A stretch of DNA of 64,000 nt from Streptomyces violascens (GCF_014649955.1 NZ_BMUA01000013.1:166289-230288); one strand, 5' to 3'; positions 10,328-19,070 are shown, numbered from the stretch's first letter. Notes: a model not told the origin generated them from the letters alone. Translations and numbers: made by a program.

Positions 10328-11275
10328 TCAGAACATCAGGCGCATGCCGTTCCAGCCGGTGCCGACCTTGACGCGGTCCTTGAAGGGCGAGCCGGCGGTG
10401 GTGCCGGTGCCCGGGTAGAACCACAGGTCGCCGGAGGCGTCGCGGCCGACGAGGTCGACCTTGCCGTCGAAGTCCAGGTCACCGAGGCCGACGAGCTTGT
10501 TGTACGTGTTCCAGCCCGCGCCGAGCTTGACGCGGTTGCCGAACGGGGCGGCCCAGTTGCCCGTGCCCGGGTACAGCCAGGCGACGCCCGAGTTGTCGAC
10601 GGCGACGATGTCGGCCTTGCCGTCACCGTTCATGTCGCCACGACCGGCGATCTTGGTCATGGCGCCCCAGCCGGCACCCAGCTTGACGCGGGGGGCGAAG
10701 GAGCCGTCGGCGTTGGCGGTGTAGAGCCACAGAACGCCGGCCTTGTCGCGGGCGATCAGGTCGTCGGCCGGAGCCCCGCCCAGGTCGCCCGCGGAGAAGA
10801 CGAGGTTGTAGGCGTCCCAGCCCGCGCCCAGGTCCTTCGGGGTGCCGTCCACGCTGTCGTAGACCAGGTGGCCGTTGGTGTACAGCTCGTAGAAGGCGTC
10901 GAAGGCGCCGTCCTTGTTGTTGTCCACCTTGGTGACCTGGCTGAACTTGCTGTAGTCGCCCAGGGCGACGCGCTCGCCGAAGCCGCCCGTACCGTTCGGC
11001 GGGTAGAGGTAGGCCTGGCCCGAGCCGTCCGCCGCGATCAGCGGGAACGTTTCGGCAGTCGGGGTCTCGCCCGCCGCGAAGGAGCTGTTGGCCGACGAGC
11101 CGGACTGCTTGGCCTTGGCGGTCTTCTGCGCCGACTGGGCCGTCTTCGCCGCGCTGGACGGCGTGCTGTCCGCGGAAGCCGCGCCCGCGGTCGTGCCGAC
11201 GAGGGCGGCGGCGATCGCCGCGACGGCGATGCGGGACAGGGCGCGACCGCCCTTACGGCCGGAAAGTATGGCCAC
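10328..11275 (-). CDS. Secreted VCBS/FG-GAP repeat protein (paralogue 2)
   Basis: A 315-residue secreted protein. I place the start at GTG 11273-11275 rather than the ATG 12 bp upstream, because GGAG is then correctly spaced and the length and N-terminus (VAILSGRKGG...) match paralogue 1 exactly. It has a signal peptide (ALSRIAVAAIAAALVGTTAG), a Ser/Lys-rich linker (about 35-60), then the same series of VCBS/FG-GAP units ending in the sequence VKVGTGWNGMRLMF shared with paralogue 1. Divergence is concentrated in the linker and the first units. No enzymatic motif is present. It has a probable promoter TTGACA-17-AGGATC at 11340-11368 (minus strand). Confidence 0.85.
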   Translation of the reverse strand: MAILSGRKGGRALSRIAVAAIAAALVGTTAGAASADSTPSSAAKTAQSAQKTAKAKQSGSSANSSFAAGETPTAETFPLIAADGSGQAYLYPPNGTGGFGERVALGDYSKFSQVTKVDNNKDGAFDAFYELYTNGHLVYDSVDGTPKDLGAGWDAYNLVFSAGDLGGAPADDLIARDKAGVLWLYTANADGSFAPRVKLGAGWGAMTKIAGRGDMNGDGKADIVAVDNSGVAWLYPGTGNWAAPFGNRVKLGAGWNTYNKLVGLGDLDFDGKVDLVGRDASGDLWFYPGTGTTAGSPFKDRVKVGTGWNGMRLMF

Positions 11276-11339
11276 GTATTTCTCCATGTCGAGGAAGAGA
11301 CGCGCTGCGCCTGATCGAGGTGCAACGCGAGATCTTCTG

Positions 11340-11368
11340 GATCCTTTCACGCGATCTTTGCGTGTCAA
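11340..11368 (-). promoter_or_regulatory. Promoter of VCBS paralogue 2
   Basis: Read on the minus strand, TTGACA (11363-11368) and AGGATC (11340-11345) are spaced by exactly 17 bp, about 65 bp before the start codon. The -35 is consensus; the -10 is weak. Confidence 0.5.
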
Positions 11369-14300
11369 CTAGTTTGCGGACGCTGTGAGTAGCTCTATTT
11401 CGGCTAGCGAAGCGGGCGTTGTAGGGACGATTCGGTAATGGGCGTAGGAACCGGGTGAATGGATGGAGAACGCCCGGGTCTGCCGGTCCCAGGTGAAGGA
11501 TTCTCCGGACCGCCTATCCAACTCTGTCCATTTCGTTCCGTCTTGTGATCCTTCGAGAACCCAAGCGGACGGTGCCTTTCCGGCTGTGGCCGAGGTCAGC
11601 GTGTACTGAGTGGCCTTCGTGGCCTTGCTCACGGGGAGGTCCGTCGGCCCGATTTCGGCCGATGTCGCCGAGGAGTTGTCGAACAGCGGACCGGAGCCGG
11701 TGATCACGTCGGTCGGCGGGGCCGGCACCTTGTCGTCCTTGGTGATGGAGACCGGCGCCGCGTTCTTGCCGGTGCCCCACGACGAGGGGTGCGCGCCCAT
11801 GGTGAAGTCGAGAGTGCCGCCGCGCGCGAGCAGGTCGTGCGGGAGCGCCGTCGAGTTCCACGGCTTCCCGTCGACCTTCAGGGACTGCACGTACACGTTC
11901 CGCTCGCTGTTCCTCGGCGCCTTCACGACCAGGTCGCGGCCGTTCTCCAGATGGACGGTCGCCTTCGTGAACAGGGGCGAGCCGATCGCGTACTCGCCGC
12001 TGCCCATCACCAGCGGGTAGAAGCCGAGCGCCGAGAACACGTACCAGGCCGACTGCTCGCCATTGTCCTCGTCGCCGTGGTAGCCCTGCCCGATCTCGCT
12101 GCCGTTGTACAGGCGCCGCAGCACCTCTCGGATCTTCTTCTGCGCCTTGGAGGGCTGACCGGCTGCGTCGTACATGTACGTCACGTGGTGCGCGACCTGG
12201 TTGGAGTGGCCGTACTGGCCCATCCGCACGTCCCGCGCCTCGGTCATCTCGTGGATGACGCTGCCGTACGAACCGGCGAACTCGGGAGCGGCGGTCTCCG
12301 GCGTCGAGAAGTAGGCGTCCAGCTTCTTCGCGAGGCCCGCCTGGCCGCCGTACAGGTTGGCCAGGCCCCGCGAGTCCTGCGGGGCGGTGAAGGCATAGCC
12401 CCAGCCGTTGGTCTCGGTGTAGTCGTAGCCCCACACGCGCGGGTCGAACTTGGCGCTGTCCACGCGCCACTGCCCGTTCGCGTCCTTGCCCTGGAAGAAG
12501 CCGGCCTTGGTGTCGAAGAGCTTCACGTAGTTCTGGGCGCGGCCCATGAAGTACGCCGACTCCTCCTGGTAGCGGGGCTTCTTCGTCTTCGCGTACAGCG
12601 CCTGGCCCATCTTCGCGAGGCCGTAGTCGTTCACATAGCCCTCCATCGACCAGGACAGGCCCTCGGGCGTGGAGGTCGGGGCGTAGCCGAGGAAGGGGGA
12701 GGTGTCCATGCCCTTGCGGCCCACCCCGGAGGAGGGCGGTGCGACGGTGGCGTTCTTCAGGGCTGCCTCGTACGCCGCCTCGGCGTCGAACTTCACGCCC
12801 TTCACATAGGCGTCCGCGAAGGCCACGTCCGAACTCGTGCCGGTCATCAGGTCCGCGTAGCCGGGCGAGGACCAGCGCGAGATCCAGCCGCCGTCCTTGT
12901 ACTGCTGCACGAAGCCGTCGACCATCGCGCCGGCCTTCTTCGGGGTGAGGAGGGAGTAGGCGGGCCAGGTCGTCCGGTAGGTGTCCCAGAATCCGTTGTT
13001 GACGTACACCGTGCCGTCGACGACCTTCGAGCCGGTGTGCGTGGGGGTGTCCTCGCCGGTCTTCGGCGAGAAGGGGCTGGCGTACCGGTTCTCCGAACCG
13101 ACCTTCTCGAAGCCGGAGTTGGGGTACAGGTAGAGGCGGTAGAGCGAGGAGTACAGGGTGGTCAGCTGGTCTTGCGAGGCGCCCTCGACCTCGATGCGGC
13201 CCAGAATGTCGTCCCAGGCCTGCCGCGCCCGGTCCTTGATCTTGTCGAAGCCGGCTTTCGCGGGGATCTCGGCGGCCAGGTTGGCCTTCGCCTGGTCCAC
13301 ACTGATGAGTGACGTCGCCAGGCGCAGGGTCACCGTGCGGTTCTTGCCGGGGTTGAAGCGCGCGTAGCCGGTGACGTCGGCGCCCCCGCCGCCCGGCAGC
13401 TTGCCGCTCGCGGTCACGGGCGTGTCGAAGACGCCGTACACGAAGAGCCGTCCGGCGCCCGTGGACAGGCCGCTCTTCACGTCCGAGTAGCCGGTGAAGG
13501 AACGCGTCGCCGGGTCGAGGGTGAGGCCGCCCTGGTTGGTGACGTTGTCCAGGATCAGGCTCGCGTCGCCACCGGGATAGGTGAACCGCATCATCGCCGC
13601 GTGGTCGGTCGGCGTGATCTCGGTCCTGAGGCCGTTCTCGAAGGTCACGCCGTAGTAGTACGGCTTCGCCGTCTCGTTCTCGTGCTTGAACGGCAGCGCG
13701 CGGGCGGTCCGGGAGGCGTCGGGGGTGCCTGCCGCTGCCGACGGCATCACCTGGAAGGTCTGCCGGTCGCCCATCCACGGGCTCGGCTCGTGGCTGGCGC
13801 TGAAGGCCTGCAAGGTGGGCAGGTTGTCGGCGTTGTTGCGCCGCGCGTAGTCGTACAGCCAGTCCTGCGATCCGGCGTTGGTGACCGGGGTCCAGAAGTT
13901 GAAGCCATTGGGTACCGCGGTCGCGGGGAGGTTGTTGCCGCGCGAGAACGAGCCGCTCGAATTGGTGCCGCGGGTGGTCAGCGCGTAGTCCGAGAGGTGC
14001 GCGAGCGGCTTCTCGGGCTGCTTCGGCGCGATCGAGAGGTCGTCGATCCAGCCCTGGAACTTGGCGGGCCCCTTGGGGGAGTCGTACGCCACCAGGATCC
14101 GGTCCACCGTCCGGCCGGCGGCGACCGTGCCGATCACCGAGGACACCTGGTTCCACTGGTTGACGTAGAGCGTCTTGGCGGCGCCCTGGCCCTGCGGGCT
14201 GAGCAGCCCGCCGTGCGAGTCGAGTGCCTTGAGGTCACTCAGATAGGTGCCGTCGGTGAAGGCGAGGTCCACGGACACGTTGGTGGCCGGGTAGTTGAGG

Positions 14301-15205
14301 TCGGTCTCCGTCATCGACGGGAAGATCTTGTAGTCGAGCTCGGTGTCCCGCCCGACGGGGAGGTCGACGTCGAAGACCTTGTTGTAGGAGTAGGCCCGGC
14401 CGTCCGCCTTGTGGGTGCCCGCGTAGCGCAGCGCCCGCTTCCCGGTGAAGCCCGCGTTGGCCTTGGCGGTGGGGGACCCGCCGGGGCCCCGGTCCGGCAT
14501 GGTGCGCATGTCCGGCGGGATCGGCGTGCTGGTGTCGCCGTCGGAGAACTGGACGTCGGCGAGCTGGGTGATGGGGGCGCCGCCGTTGGCCGTGATCTCC
14601 AGGCGGTAGTGCGCGTACGCCGTGGTGTTCGCGACGTCGTACGTCCTGGTCTGGAAGCGGTCCTTGAAGCTCTCGCCGGTGCGGCTGTCCAGGGTCTTCC
14701 AGTCCTTGCCGTCCGCCGAGCCCTTCAGGGTCCAGTCCTTGGGATCCCGCTCGGGGGCGTCGTTGGCGGACGTCAACGCGTAGGTGACCGTCTTCACCGG
14801 TTCGGACAGATCGAATTCGAGCCAAGCCGTGGGCTGGAAGGCCAGCCATTTCGTGCTGGGCTGTCCGTCGACCAGGTTCTCCTTCACCTCGCCGCCGTCG
14901 CTGTTCTCGGCGCTGGCCCGGACGTCGGTGACCTTGTCCGTCACATTGCCCGGTATGCCGCTGGTGAAGCCGCCGTCGACGCCCGAGGCCCGCGGGTGCC
15001 CCGCGCGGTCCGTATCGACGCTGTTGGTCCAGTCCGGCTGGGGCTGTCCCGTTTCGAACGAGGTGCTGAACCGGCCGCCGTTCTGCGGCGGTTGGGCGGT
15101 CGCGGACGGCGCCCCGACGGCGGACTGCGCCGTCACTACGAGCAGGAACGAGGCCGCCACCAGGGCGGCCGCCGGTCCTCGTCGGTACCGGGATCTGGGC
15201 AGCAT
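11369..15205 (-). CDS. Secreted GH92 alpha-mannosidase with F5/8 type C domains
   Basis: A 1278-residue exported glycoside hydrolase. The start ATG 15203-15205 follows AAGGAAAGG and opens a clear signal peptide (RRGPAAALVAASFLLVVTAQ ... SAVGAPS). Next comes a discoidin-like F5/8 type C domain (about 75-200: WLAFQPTAWLEFDLSEPVKT ... YAHYRLEITANGG), then the GH92 N-terminal beta domain and the (alpha/alpha)6 catalytic domain. The GH92 hallmark HGDEDNGEQSAWYVFSALG lies near residue 1050. A second, shorter F5/8-like domain closes the protein (from about 1185). GH92 enzymes are calcium-dependent exo-alpha-mannosidases acting on N-glycans and yeast mannan. It is divergent from the diacetylchitobiose importer, which fits glycoprotein degradation. 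Confidence 0.93.
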   Translation of the reverse strand: MLPRSRYRRGPAAALVAASFLLVVTAQSAVGAPSATAQPPQNGGRFSTSFETGQPQPDWTNSVDTDRAGHPRASGVDGGFTSGIPGNVTDKVTDVRASAENSDGGEVKENLVDGQPSTKWLAFQPTAWLEFDLSEPVKTVTYALTSANDAPERDPKDWTLKGSADGKDWKTLDSRTGESFKDRFQTRTYDVANTTAYAHYRLEITANGGAPITQLADVQFSDGDTSTPIPPDMRTMPDRGPGGSPTAKANAGFTGKRALRYAGTHKADGRAYSYNKVFDVDLPVGRDTELDYKIFPSMTETDLNYPATNVSVDLAFTDGTYLSDLKALDSHGGLLSPQGQGAAKTLYVNQWNQVSSVIGTVAAGRTVDRILVAYDSPKGPAKFQGWIDDLSIAPKQPEKPLAHLSDYALTTRGTNSSGSFSRGNNLPATAVPNGFNFWTPVTNAGSQDWLYDYARRNNADNLPTLQAFSASHEPSPWMGDRQTFQVMPSAAAGTPDASRTARALPFKHENETAKPYYYGVTFENGLRTEITPTDHAAMMRFTYPGGDASLILDNVTNQGGLTLDPATRSFTGYSDVKSGLSTGAGRLFVYGVFDTPVTASGKLPGGGGADVTGYARFNPGKNRTVTLRLATSLISVDQAKANLAAEIPAKAGFDKIKDRARQAWDDILGRIEVEGASQDQLTTLYSSLYRLYLYPNSGFEKVGSENRYASPFSPKTGEDTPTHTGSKVVDGTVYVNNGFWDTYRTTWPAYSLLTPKKAGAMVDGFVQQYKDGGWISRWSSPGYADLMTGTSSDVAFADAYVKGVKFDAEAAYEAALKNATVAPPSSGVGRKGMDTSPFLGYAPTSTPEGLSWSMEGYVNDYGLAKMGQALYAKTKKPRYQEESAYFMGRAQNYVKLFDTKAGFFQGKDANGQWRVDSAKFDPRVWGYDYTETNGWGYAFTAPQDSRGLANLYGGQAGLAKKLDAYFSTPETAAPEFAGSYGSVIHEMTEARDVRMGQYGHSNQVAHHVTYMYDAAGQPSKAQKKIREVLRRLYNGSEIGQGYHGDEDNGEQSAWYVFSALGFYPLVMGSGEYAIGSPLFTKATVHLENGRDLVVKAPRNSERNVYVQSLKVDGKPWNSTALPHDLLARGGTLDFTMGAHPSSWGTGKNAAPVSITKDDKVPAPPTDVITGSGPLFDNSSATSAEIGPTDLPVSKATKATQYTLTSATAGKAPSAWVLEGSQDGTKWTELDRRSGESFTWDRQTRAFSIHSPGSYAHYRIVPTTPASLAEIELLTASAN

Positions 15206-15256
15206 GCGGGCCCTTTCCTTCGGCGCAAGCCGGTCTCGTCCGGCATGTGCGAGGTG

Positions 15257-15268
15257 GACAACGTTGTC
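15257..15268. promoter_or_regulatory. LacI-type palindromic operator in GH92 leader
   Basis: GACAACGTTGTC is a perfect 12-bp palindrome with the central CG typical of LacI/GalR-family operators. It lies 51 bp upstream of the GH92 start codon. No LacI-family gene is in this window, so the regulator would act in trans. A related, imperfect sequence (GGCACCGTTGTC) is found at 20446-20457 upstream of xylF. Confidence 0.5.
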
Positions 15269-15409
15269 AGAGTGGAAACGCAGGATCCAGTAGCGCGGCA
15301 AGTGCAGGTTGGTGTCAAGGGCGTTGGGAAGGAATGGATGGCCTGAATCATCAGGAGCAATGCGGACGTCAAGGTGTGTAATGCGCGTCAAAAGGAGCAG
15401 CCTCATCCA

Positions 15410-15427
15410 CATTGGTACGGACCAATG
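15410..15427. promoter_or_regulatory. Inverted repeat, possible GntR/HutC-type operator
   Basis: Seven-base arms CATTGGT and ACCAATG are separated by ACGG. The TGGT-N4-ACCA core resembles operators of the HutC subfamily, to which DasR belongs, but the centre differs from the DasR consensus. It is about midway between GH92 and ngcE. Confidence 0.4.
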
Positions 15428-15484
15428 GATATATCCGCGAGGTCTCAACTCGGGAAAGACTGTCGGCCAACCCTGCTTTCGATC

Positions 15485-15517
15485 TTGCTCAGTTGACGGG
15501 AAGTGGACTATACCTGT
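15485..15517 (+). promoter_or_regulatory. ngcE promoter overlapped by DasR-like box
   Basis: TTGCTC (15485-15490) and TATACC (15509-15514) are spaced 18 bp apart. Overlapping the -10, the minus strand of 15502-15517 reads ACAGGTATAGTCCACT, close to DasR responsive elements of the form ACTGGTCTAGTCCACT (14 of 16 positions, consensus from memory). DasR is the GlcNAc regulator of Streptomyces and would repress import of diacetylchitobiose when amino sugar is absent. Regulation is inferred from the match and the gene identity. Confidence 0.5.
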
Positions 15518-15690
15518 CGGCGTCCGGGCAACCCGCTGAACGCGGGCGGGGGAACCGCGTGCGGGCCGGTCGGCCCGGGACCGGGCAGCCTCCGCGATGG
15601 ATGTACGGCATCACTCACGCTTCAACTGTTCGCGGGCGTCGGCGGATTCCGCTGCACCGCATGAGTCCTGGAGAAGGCGAGGACTTGAGC

Positions 15691-17115
15691 ATGGGATCCG
15701 AGATCAACCGCCGTGACGCACTCAAGCGAGCCATGGCAATCGGCCTGCTGGCCGTGCCGGCGACGTCACTGCTGAGCGCGTGTGCCAGTTCCGACGGCGG
15801 TGACAGCACCAAGAAGCCGAGCTCCCAGGGCACCAAGTCGGCGGACAATCCGCTCGGCGTCAACAAGGGCACCGCCCTTGAGGCGTTCGTCTTCAAGGGC
15901 GGATTCGGCGACGACTACATCAAGTCAGCCGAGGCCGACTACAACGCCAAGTACGGCATCACCATCAAGCACACCGGAACGCAGGCCATCGGCCCCAAGC
16001 TCCAGCCGCGTTTCGCGAGCAGCACCCCGCCGGACTTCATGGACAACTCCGGCGCCGACAGCCTCGACACCGCAGCCCTCGCCAAGACCGGCAAACTCCA
16101 GGACCTCACCCCGCTCCTGGACGCGCCGACCATCGACGACCCGTCGAAGAAGGTCCGCGACGTATTGATCGCCGGCACCGTCGAGCAGGGCCAGTTCGGG
16201 ACCAAGGAGATGTACGCGTTCAACTACGCGTTCACCGTCTACGGCACCTTCTACTCCAACAAGCTGTTCAAGGAGAAGGGCTGGACGTATCCGCAGACCT
16301 TCTCGGACATGCTGGCGCTCTGCAAGAAGATCAAGGCCGCGGGCATCGCCCCCTTCACGTACCCGGGCAAGTACCCCTACTACGTGCACTTCGATCTGCT
16401 GCACCAGATCGGCAAGGTCGGCGGCAAGGAAGCGCTCAACGCGATCGACAACCTCGACGACGGCGCCTTCAAGACCGACGCGGTCAAGGAAGTCGTCACG
16501 TACTACGAGGAGCTGGCCGGCCAGGGCTACTTCCTGCAGGGCTCCGAGGGCATGACCCACATCCAGATGCAGACCGCCTGGACGCAGGGCCGCGCCGCGA
16601 TGGTGGCCGACGGCTCCTGGGTGGAGAACGAGGCGGCGCCCACCATGCCGAAGGACTTCGACCTCGCGGTCGGCTCCCTCATCGGCTCGGGCCCCGGCGA
16701 CAAGCTGCCCTTCGGCGCCCTGTACGCGGCGGCCGGCGAGCCGTTCATCGTCGCCAAGGACGGCAAGAACCCGACCGGCGGCATGGAACTCCTGCGCATC
16801 ATGCTCAGCAAGAAGCAGACCACCAATTTCACCAACGCCATCAAGTCGCTGACCTGCGTCCAGGGCGCCGCCGACGGGATGACCCTCACCCCGGGCCTGA
16901 CCTCGGCGAACGCCGCTCTGAAGGCGGCCGGGTCGAATGTGCTCAACTCCCGGCTGCAGGACTGGTACAAGAAGCTCAACAACGAGACCCTCGGCAACCT
17001 GACGCTCGACCTGCTCAGCGGCAAGATCAAGGCGGCCGAGTGGATGGACAAGGCCCAGAAGGCGTCGGACGACACCAAGAAGGACTCCTCCGTCCCGAAG
17101 TTCAAGCACCTCTGA
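15691..17115 (+). CDS. ngcE: NgcE-type diacetylchitobiose/GlcNAc-binding lipoprotein
   Basis: A 474-residue family 1 extracellular solute-binding protein of a carbohydrate ABC importer. The N-terminus combines a twin-arginine-like motif (NRRDALKRA) with a lipobox (SLLSAC, Cys31), so it is probably a Tat-exported lipoprotein. The mature domain shows typical sugar-binding segments (YYVHFDLLHQIGK, RAAMVADGSWVENE). ATG 15691 is favoured because GAGGA at 15679-15683 is well placed. Permease genes ngcF and ngcG follow, then the ROK gene. This order matches S. coelicolor SCO6005-6008, where the SCO6005 protein binds N,N'-diacetylchitobiose (from memory). The substrate is therefore assigned by synteny. 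Confidence 0.82.
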   Translation: MGSEINRRDALKRAMAIGLLAVPATSLLSACASSDGGDSTKKPSSQGTKSADNPLGVNKGTALEAFVFKGGFGDDYIKSAEADYNAKYGITIKHTGTQAIGPKLQPRFASSTPPDFMDNSGADSLDTAALAKTGKLQDLTPLLDAPTIDDPSKKVRDVLIAGTVEQGQFGTKEMYAFNYAFTVYGTFYSNKLFKEKGWTYPQTFSDMLALCKKIKAAGIAPFTYPGKYPYYVHFDLLHQIGKVGGKEALNAIDNLDDGAFKTDAVKEVVTYYEELAGQGYFLQGSEGMTHIQMQTAWTQGRAAMVADGSWVENEAAPTMPKDFDLAVGSLIGSGPGDKLPFGALYAAAGEPFIVAKDGKNPTGGMELLRIMLSKKQTTNFTNAIKSLTCVQGAADGMTLTPGLTSANAALKAAGSNVLNSRLQDWYKKLNNETLGNLTLDLLSGKIKAAEWMDKAQKASDDTKKDSSVPKFKHL

Positions 17116-17160
17116 CGAGGCCGCTTACCACTACTGGCTGAGACGAGAGCGACCGGCGAC

Positions 17161-18087
17161 ATGCGACACGGCAAGTACCGGTTCATCATCGGATTCCTGG
17201 CAATTCCCCTGGCGCTCTACGGGGTCCTCGTGATCTCGCCGTTCCTCCAGGACTTCCAGATTTCGATGACGAGCTGGAGCGGACTGACCCCCGAGAAGAA
17301 CTTCATCGGTCTGGACAACTATCAGAAGCTGATCCACAACGACCTCTTCTGGAAGGCGTTGTGGCACAACGTCCTTCTGCTCCTCTTCGTGCCGGTCGTC
17401 ACGTTGGCTTTCGGTCTCTTCTTCGCCTTCATGCTGAATGTCGGCGGCCGTCGCAGAGGTTCTGCGGGGGTCGCCGGCGTGCGGGGCTCAGGCCTCTACA
17501 AGGTGATCTTCTTCTTCCCGCAGGTTCTCTCGATCACGATCATCGCGATCCTGTGGCAGCAGATCTACAACCCCGATCCCCAGAACGGGATGCTCAACTC
17601 CCTTTTGGCGGACATCGGTCTGAGTTCGCTCCAGCAGTCCTGGCTCGGCGATTCCAATATCGCGCTGATCTGCATCATGGTCGTGATGGTGTGGGCGAAC
17701 GTCGGCTTCTACGTCGTCCTGTTCTCCGCCGGAATGGCCTCCATTCCGGGCGAGATCTACGAGGCGGCCCTCCTGGACGGCGCCTCCCGGGTCAAGACGT
17801 TCTTCCGGATCACCCTGCCGCTGCTGCGGGACACCGTCGCCACCGCCTGGGTCTACATGGGCATCATCGCCATGGACGCCTTCATCTACGTACAGCTGAT
17901 GTCCGTGAATGTCGGCGGTCCCGACGAATCCACCGACGTGGTCCCGCTGCTCCTCTACAAGACGGCGTTCCGGGACAACAGCCAGTACGGAATGGCCGCG
18001 GCCATGGGTGTCGCGATGCTCATCGTGACCCTGGTGTTCGCCGTTCTCAGCATGCGTCTTTCGCGCCGCGAGCGCATCGAATTCTAG
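17161..18087 (+). CDS. ngcF: Sugar ABC transporter permease NgcF
   Basis: A 308-residue inner-membrane permease with six predicted membrane segments (first about 9-29: FIIGFLAIPLALYGVLVISP). The EAA loop that contacts the ATPase is EAALLDGASRVKTFFRITLP. This is the MalF-like partner; it starts 45 bp after ngcE, in the same operon. The cytoplasmic loop GGRRRGSAGVAGVRGSG (about 98-114) is basic and glycine-rich. No ATPase gene occurs in the operon, so the shared sugar ATPase MsiK, known in streptomycetes, must energise it; that is inference from gene content. Confidence 0.85.
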   Translation: MRHGKYRFIIGFLAIPLALYGVLVISPFLQDFQISMTSWSGLTPEKNFIGLDNYQKLIHNDLFWKALWHNVLLLLFVPVVTLAFGLFFAFMLNVGGRRRGSAGVAGVRGSGLYKVIFFFPQVLSITIIAILWQQIYNPDPQNGMLNSLLADIGLSSLQQSWLGDSNIALICIMVVMVWANVGFYVVLFSAGMASIPGEIYEAALLDGASRVKTFFRITLPLLRDTVATAWVYMGIIAMDAFIYVQLMSVNVGGPDESTDVVPLLLYKTAFRDNSQYGMAAAMGVAMLIVTLVFAVLSMRLSRRERIEF

Positions 18088-18097
18088 GGATGGCGCG

Positions 18098-19009
18098 ATG
18101 ACGACCGAAACGATGAAGACGGCCGGCGAGCAGTCGTCCGCGCCCGCCGCCAGCGCCGCCCGCTGGAAGTGGCGCAGCAGCGAGGGAGGCGTGCTCAACG
18201 CCTTCTCCCACGTGTTCCTCCTGGTCTGGGCGCTCATGGTGGGCGTGCCCCTGCTGTGGGCGCTGTGGAGCTCGTTCAAGACCTCCGGCGACATCCTGAC
18301 CCACCCCTGGTCGCTGCCCAGCGAGTTCCACTTCGACAACTGGTCGCGGGCCTGGAGCAAGGCCAACATCGGGCAGTACTTCCTCAACACCGCGTTCGTG
18401 GTGGGCCTTTCGACCTTCGGGACGATGCTGCTCGGCTCCATGGCGGCCTATGTGCTGGCCCGGTTCGAGTTCCCCGGCAACAGGTTCATCTACTTCCTGT
18501 TCGTCGGGGGCATGGCCTTCCCCGTGGTGATGGTGCTCGTACCGCTCTTCTTCGTCACGAAGAACCTGGGCATCCTGAACACGCTGCCCGGGCTCGTCCT
18601 GATCTACATCGCGTACTCGCTGCCGTTCACGGTGTTCTTCATGACGGCGTTCTTCCGGACGCTGCCGACCACGGTCGCCGAGGCCGCGTTGATCGACGGG
18701 GCCTCGCACACCCGCACGTTCTTCCAGATCATGCTGCCGATGGCCAAGCCCGGCATCATCAGCATCGGCATCTTCAACGTGCTCGGCCAGTGGAACCAGT
18801 ACCTGCTGCCCCTGGTGCTCAACCAGGGCGACACCAAGAACTGGGTGCTCACCCAGGGCCTCGCGGACCTGGCCGTGCAGCAGGGCTACCAGGGCGACTG
18901 GGGAGCGCTCTTCGCGGGGCTCTCGATCGCGATGCTGCCCGTGCTCGCCGTCTACATCGTCTTCCAGAAGCAGGTCCAGGCGGGCCTGACGGCGGGAGCG
19001 CTCAAGTAG
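18098..19009 (+). CDS. ngcG: Sugar ABC transporter permease NgcG
   Basis: A 303-residue permease, the MalG-like half of the importer. A 35-residue cytoplasmic tail precedes the first membrane segment (VFLLVWALMVGVPLLWALW). The EAA loop is EAALIDGASHTRTFFQIMLP. It starts 10 bp after ngcF and is the last gene of ngcEFG; a hairpin at 19038-19070 follows. The C-terminus QVQAGLTAGALK is the usual end of MalG-type sugar permeases. Confidence 0.87.
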   Translation: MTTETMKTAGEQSSAPAASAARWKWRSSEGGVLNAFSHVFLLVWALMVGVPLLWALWSSFKTSGDILTHPWSLPSEFHFDNWSRAWSKANIGQYFLNTAFVVGLSTFGTMLLGSMAAYVLARFEFPGNRFIYFLFVGGMAFPVVMVLVPLFFVTKNLGILNTLPGLVLIYIAYSLPFTVFFMTAFFRTLPTTVAEAALIDGASHTRTFFQIMLPMAKPGIISIGIFNVLGQWNQYLLPLVLNQGDTKNWVLTQGLADLAVQQGYQGDWGALFAGLSIAMLPVLAVYIVFQKQVQAGLTAGALK

Positions 19010-19037
19010 GCGAACCGTAGCTCCACCCTCTTTCCCC

Positions 19038-19070
19038 GACCGCCCGTGGGCCCCGTGCCCGCGGGCGGTC
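19038..19070 (+). terminator. Terminator after ngcG
   Basis: Arms GACCGCCCG and CGGGCGGTC with an inner GGGC/GCCC pairing, 28 bp after the ngcG stop. It separates the importer operon from the ROK gene. Confidence 0.65.

Larger units (their letters stand above)
15206..15690. promoter_or_regulatory. Divergent GH92 / ngcE control region
   Basis: This 485-bp region has no gene. It holds three palindromic sites, listed separately: GACAACGTTGTC at 15257-15268 on the GH92 side, CATTGGT-N4-ACCAATG at 15410-15427 in the middle, and a DasR-like box at 15502-15517 on the ngcE promoter. AGGACTTGAGC before the ATG at 15691 supplies the ribosome site GAGGA. Three sites for apparently different regulator families imply combined control of the two transcripts. 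Confidence 0.55.
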
